Positions 13,311 through 15,229 of a stretch of 15,229 nt of DNA are shown in pieces. The translations under genes and the position numbers were made by a program. How positions within the stretch are numbered: position 1 is the first letter of the stretch; each line of letters opens with the position of its first letter. The notes beneath the pieces were generated by a model. The model ran no database searches, was not told the DNA's origin, and was given only the letters and a program-made list of their open reading frames with translations. This stretch comes from Spirochaetaceae bacterium (GTDB taxonomy: Bacteria > Spirochaetota > Spirochaetia > Treponematales > Breznakiellaceae): positions 1 to 15,229 of the forward strand of contig JAIRSB010000157.1 in NCBI GenBank assembly GCA_031255655.1, read 5' to 3'.

Positions 13311-13340
13311 TTGACAAATTTAAGCGTGGACGCTTATCGT
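13311..13340 (+). promoter_or_regulatory. Promoter of the 76-aa ORF / EIIC-like gene pair
   Basis: A consensus TTGACA (13311-13316) is followed after 18 bp by TATCGT (13335-13340). The leader to the ATG at 13428 would be about 80 bases. It is back to back with the rny promoter in the 220-bp divergent gap, which holds nothing else I recognise. Confidence 0.5.
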
Positions 13341-13427
13341 TAAAACAGTAATTCCTTCCTTCCATTCGTTCTTTAACCCTAACTGGGCGCGTGGTTGAAG
13401 CAAGGCAAACAAAACTAGGAGGTTCTT

Positions 13428-13658
13428 ATGAGTTTCTTAGATCTTTGCCTGCTCTTCGTGGGCATAGCTCTAACTATGGACAGCGCGGTAATTCCAAAAC
13501 CAGCCGCGAAAACACCGATGTTTATCAATTTTGTAACGGGTTCGATTCCTGCGGTTGGTAATCCCATCAAATTAAACGCTGACGCGGCTTGTTCTCTGTT
13601 CGCGGCGGGTTCTCCCGTAATTCCTGTTTTGCGAGAAAAGAGGCGCTCGAATGACTGA
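13428..13658 (+). CDS. Small membrane protein of 76 aa, possibly a truncated AmiS/UreI-like protein
   Basis: The gene has a perfect ribosome site (AGGAGG, 5 bases before the ATG) and its stop overlaps the start of the EIIC-like gene (ATGACTGA), so it is probably translated and coupled. The first helix LCLLFVGIAL and the later INFVTGSIPAVG resemble, to my eye, the first 45 residues of AmiS/UreI amide/urea channels, which are 170-200 aa; the remaining residues, ending in the charged REKRRSND, do not. No continuation of such a channel is found in other frames. It may be a decayed gene that survives as a translational leader for the permease, or a genuine small subunit. Function unknown. Confidence 0.5.
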   Translation: MSFLDLCLLFVGIALTMDSAVIPKPAAKTPMFINFVTGSIPAVGNPIKLNADAACSLFAAGSPVIPVLREKRRSND

Positions 13659-14712
13659 AACGAACGGAATATTCGCGTTTATGAAAAGCCGGGGAATTGA
13701 TTTGTCGTGGAACCGGTTAGGTATCAAAGGTATGGGCGCGATGGCGCAGGGACTTTTCGCCTCTCTGCTAATTGGGACGATTCTTAATACAATCGGCACA
13801 CATACGGGTTTCGAGTTCTTGAACAAAGCCGGGGCTTTCGCTTCAGGGGCAGCTGGAGCGGCCATGGCGGTTTCTATCGGCTTCGCGCTTGAGTCGCCGC
13901 CTTTTGTCTTGTATTCGCTGGTTGCGATAGGGCAGGCGGCGAATAGTCTTGGCGGCGCCGGCGGTCCGCTCGCGGTGTATTTTGTAACGTTGATAGCGAT
14001 TATCGCCGGAAAGTTGGTTTCAAAAATCACGCCGGTGGACATCATCGTAACGCCGATGGCAACGATCGCGGCGGGTGCCGGTGCGGCTTTTCTACTCGCC
14101 CCGCCAATCGGCAAGGCCGCGTCCGGTATAGGAATAGCGATAATGTGGGCTACCGACATGCAGCCTTTCGTTATGGGTATCATCGTATCTGTGATTATGG
14201 GTGTCGTGCTTACGCTGCCAATCAGCTCGGCGGCGATTTGCGCCGCGCTGGGATTGACCGGACTCGCGGGCGGCGCGGCACTTGCTGGATGCTGCGCCCA
14301 CATGGTGGGTTATGCCGTATCCTCATTTCGTGAAAATAAAACCGGTGGCCTCTTTGCGCAGGGGCTGGGAACTTCGATGCTGCAAATACCGAACCTCGTA
14401 AAAAAACCCGTGTTGTGGCTGCCGGCGCTTCTCGCGTCAGCGGTGAACGGGCCGATTGCTACCTGCGTGTTCAGACTGGAGCAGAACGGGCCGGCCATTG
14501 CGTCGGGTATGGGCACTTGCGGACTCGTTGGCCCTATCGGCGTCGTTACGGGCTGGTTTTCCTCGCCGGAAACCGCGGGCGTTACAGCCTTTGACTGGCT
14601 CGGTCTTGTCGTAATCTCTTTCGTAATCCCCGCGGTCATCACCCTGTTGGTCTCAGAAATTATGCGAAAAAAAGGTTATATCCTACAGGGAGATCTAAAA
14701 ATCGACTGCTAA
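13651..14712 (+). CDS. PTS EIIC-like permease (PTS_EIIC_2 family)
   Basis: A 353-aa membrane protein rich in Gly and Ala with about 9-10 hydrophobic segments, matching the EIIC_2 type of sugar-PTS membrane domain. Marks are SRGIDLSWNRLGIKGMGAMAQGLF near the N-terminus, the repeated small-residue helices, TPMATIAAGAGAAF near 133-146, and SGMGTCGLVGPIG near 287-299. No EIIA, EIIB, HPr or EI gene is in the window; treponemes often carry such orphan EIIC proteins with an incomplete PTS, so it may work as a secondary carrier or be unlinked to phosphotransfer. The start has GAGG 7 bases upstream and overlaps the 76-aa ORF by 8 bases. The solute cannot be inferred. Confidence 0.85.
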   Translation: MTETNGIFAFMKSRGIDLSWNRLGIKGMGAMAQGLFASLLIGTILNTIGTHTGFEFLNKAGAFASGAAGAAMAVSIGFALESPPFVLYSLVAIGQAANSLGGAGGPLAVYFVTLIAIIAGKLVSKITPVDIIVTPMATIAAGAGAAFLLAPPIGKAASGIGIAIMWATDMQPFVMGIIVSVIMGVVLTLPISSAAICAALGLTGLAGGAALAGCCAHMVGYAVSSFRENKTGGLFAQGLGTSMLQIPNLVKKPVLWLPALLASAVNGPIATCVFRLEQNGPAIASGMGTCGLVGPIGVVTGWFSSPETAGVTAFDWLGLVVISFVIPAVITLLVSEIMRKKGYILQGDLKIDC

Positions 14713-14747
14713 AACACGCCAATACCTAACGGGTTTAAGTCCGATAC

Positions 14748-14780
14748 GGGCGGCATCTCCAAAATTGACGGATGCCGTCC
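14748..14780. terminator. Hairpin downstream of the EIIC-like gene
   Basis: GGGCGGCATC (14748-14757) pairs with GATGCCGTCC (14771-14780) through 10 bp with one G-T pair and a 13-base loop. It lies 35 bases past the permease stop and before the next gene. No T-run follows, so intrinsic termination is uncertain. Confidence 0.45.
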
Positions 14781-14843
14781 GGCGTTAAACGTGAAATTAC
14801 GGTTAAGGTAGCGGCCTGTCATGAGGCGTGGTAGGATAAAAGA

Positions 14844-15229
14844 ATGGCAAATTACAGCGGCATACAGAAAGAGGAAACATTAAAAAGCCTTGTCCACGAC
14901 GACTATTTTTCTAACTTCGGTTACGAACCGAATATTGACAACATAGATTTTGTCATCACCGACAAGAAAATGCGGGACAGCCTTTTCAGCGACGGCCCTG
15001 GCAGTTCCCGCCATTACCTTTGGGCGGAAGCGAAAAAGGGGAATCATGACGTATTTGAAATGTTTACCCAGCTGGTTCTGACCTGCAAAAAAACTTACGA
15101 AAAGGCAGAGCATTTAGCGCCGCCATGGCTCGGCTGTTTTGATGAATCGCGCATCGCCTTCGCCGCTTTCCACGATATGCTGCCTATTTTCACGGAAACC
15201 GATTTTAACTGGAACGTTACGCCGAGCAG
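14844..15229 (+). CDS. N-terminus of a large restriction-modification-type protein (partial)
   Basis: The frame is open from the ATG (AGGA, 7 bases before) through the end of the window, 128 codons. The sequence contains NIDFVITD (33-40) and HYLWAEAKKG (57-66): D35 with E62-x-K64 fits a PD-(D/E)xK nuclease core. FEMFTQLVLT (71-80) and the closing DFNWNVTPS (120-128) resemble, from memory, the start of large N6-adenine methyltransferase/endonuclease fusions (type IIG-like). The methyltransferase part would lie beyond the window, so the assignment rests on the N-terminal piece alone. The upstream gap of 131 bases contains the hairpin at 14748-14780 and no evident promoter. Confidence 0.7.
   Translation, partial: MANYSGIQKEETLKSLVHDDYFSNFGYEPNIDNIDFVITDKKMRDSLFSDGPGSSRHYLWAEAKKGNHDVFEMFTQLVLTCKKTYEKAEHLAPPWLGCFDESRIAFAAFHDMLPIFTETDFNWNVTPS

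Noticed and set aside
13572..14303. 243-aa open frame on the minus strand
   Set aside because: It is antisense to the EIIC-like gene, and its Pro/Ala/Ile-rich low-complexity sequence is what the complement of a Gly/Ala-rich membrane protein gives. No ribosome site or family likeness.

Overview
The window is about 15.2 kb of roughly 50% GC DNA from a bacterium that is most likely a spirochaete of the Treponema group. The main reason is the gene order: a DegT-family aminotransferase followed by a three-gene, molybdenum-hydroxylase-like cluster. From memory this is a treponemal arrangement, kept even in T. pallidum near TP0078-TP0081. A PerR/reverse-rubrerythrin operon and an orphan EIIC-type permease fit an anaerobic or microaerophilic host-associated treponeme. 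The assignment is an inference; no rRNA or other marker gene is present.

Layout. 1-622: no confident gene; a hairpin, a long palindromic repeat and an 18-codon (stop included) signal-peptide-like ORF that runs almost into the next gene. 623-2129 (+): yiaK/dlgD (2,3-diketo-L-gulonate reductase) and yiaL, a remnant of a yia-type sugar-acid locus without its TRAP transporter. 2160-2286: a second palindromic repeat containing 13-bp units. 2299-3287 (-): perR and reverse rubrerythrin, an oxidative-stress operon with a clear sigma70-type promoter and a palindromic operator candidate. 3371-3436: a third, decayed repeat copy. 3479-4696 (+): a CytX-like NCS1 permease whose 3' end overlaps a convergent Cof-type HAD phosphatase (4661-5470, -). 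5615-10037 (+): aminotransferase, then large (Moco-type), 2Fe-2S and FAD subunits of a xanthine dehydrogenase-like complex. 10057-10779 (-): KtrA/TrkA potassium-channel regulator, probably leaderless. 10867-13207 (-): rny and ymdB, an RNA-turnover pair. 13428-14712 (+): a 76-aa membrane ORF overlapping a PTS EIIC-like permease. 14844-end (+): N-terminus of a large restriction-modification-type protein, cut by the window edge.

The most interesting unit is 5615-10037. The small subunit keeps all eight cysteines of its two 2Fe-2S clusters, but the large subunit (608 aa against about 750 usual) lacks the internal stretch that normally carries the GQG and GSRxT cofactor loops. It also has TGLHFDGK in place of GGGFGGK and AGLG in place of RGFG. 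The electron-transfer half looks intact while the molybdenum site looks lost, suggesting a repurposed complex of unknown function tied to a sugar aminotransferase.

Other points of note: several starts without a Shine-Dalgarno sequence, of which ktrA best fits a leaderless mRNA; extensive overlaps and ATGA-type junctions; and hairpins at most 3' ends that lack strong T-tracts.
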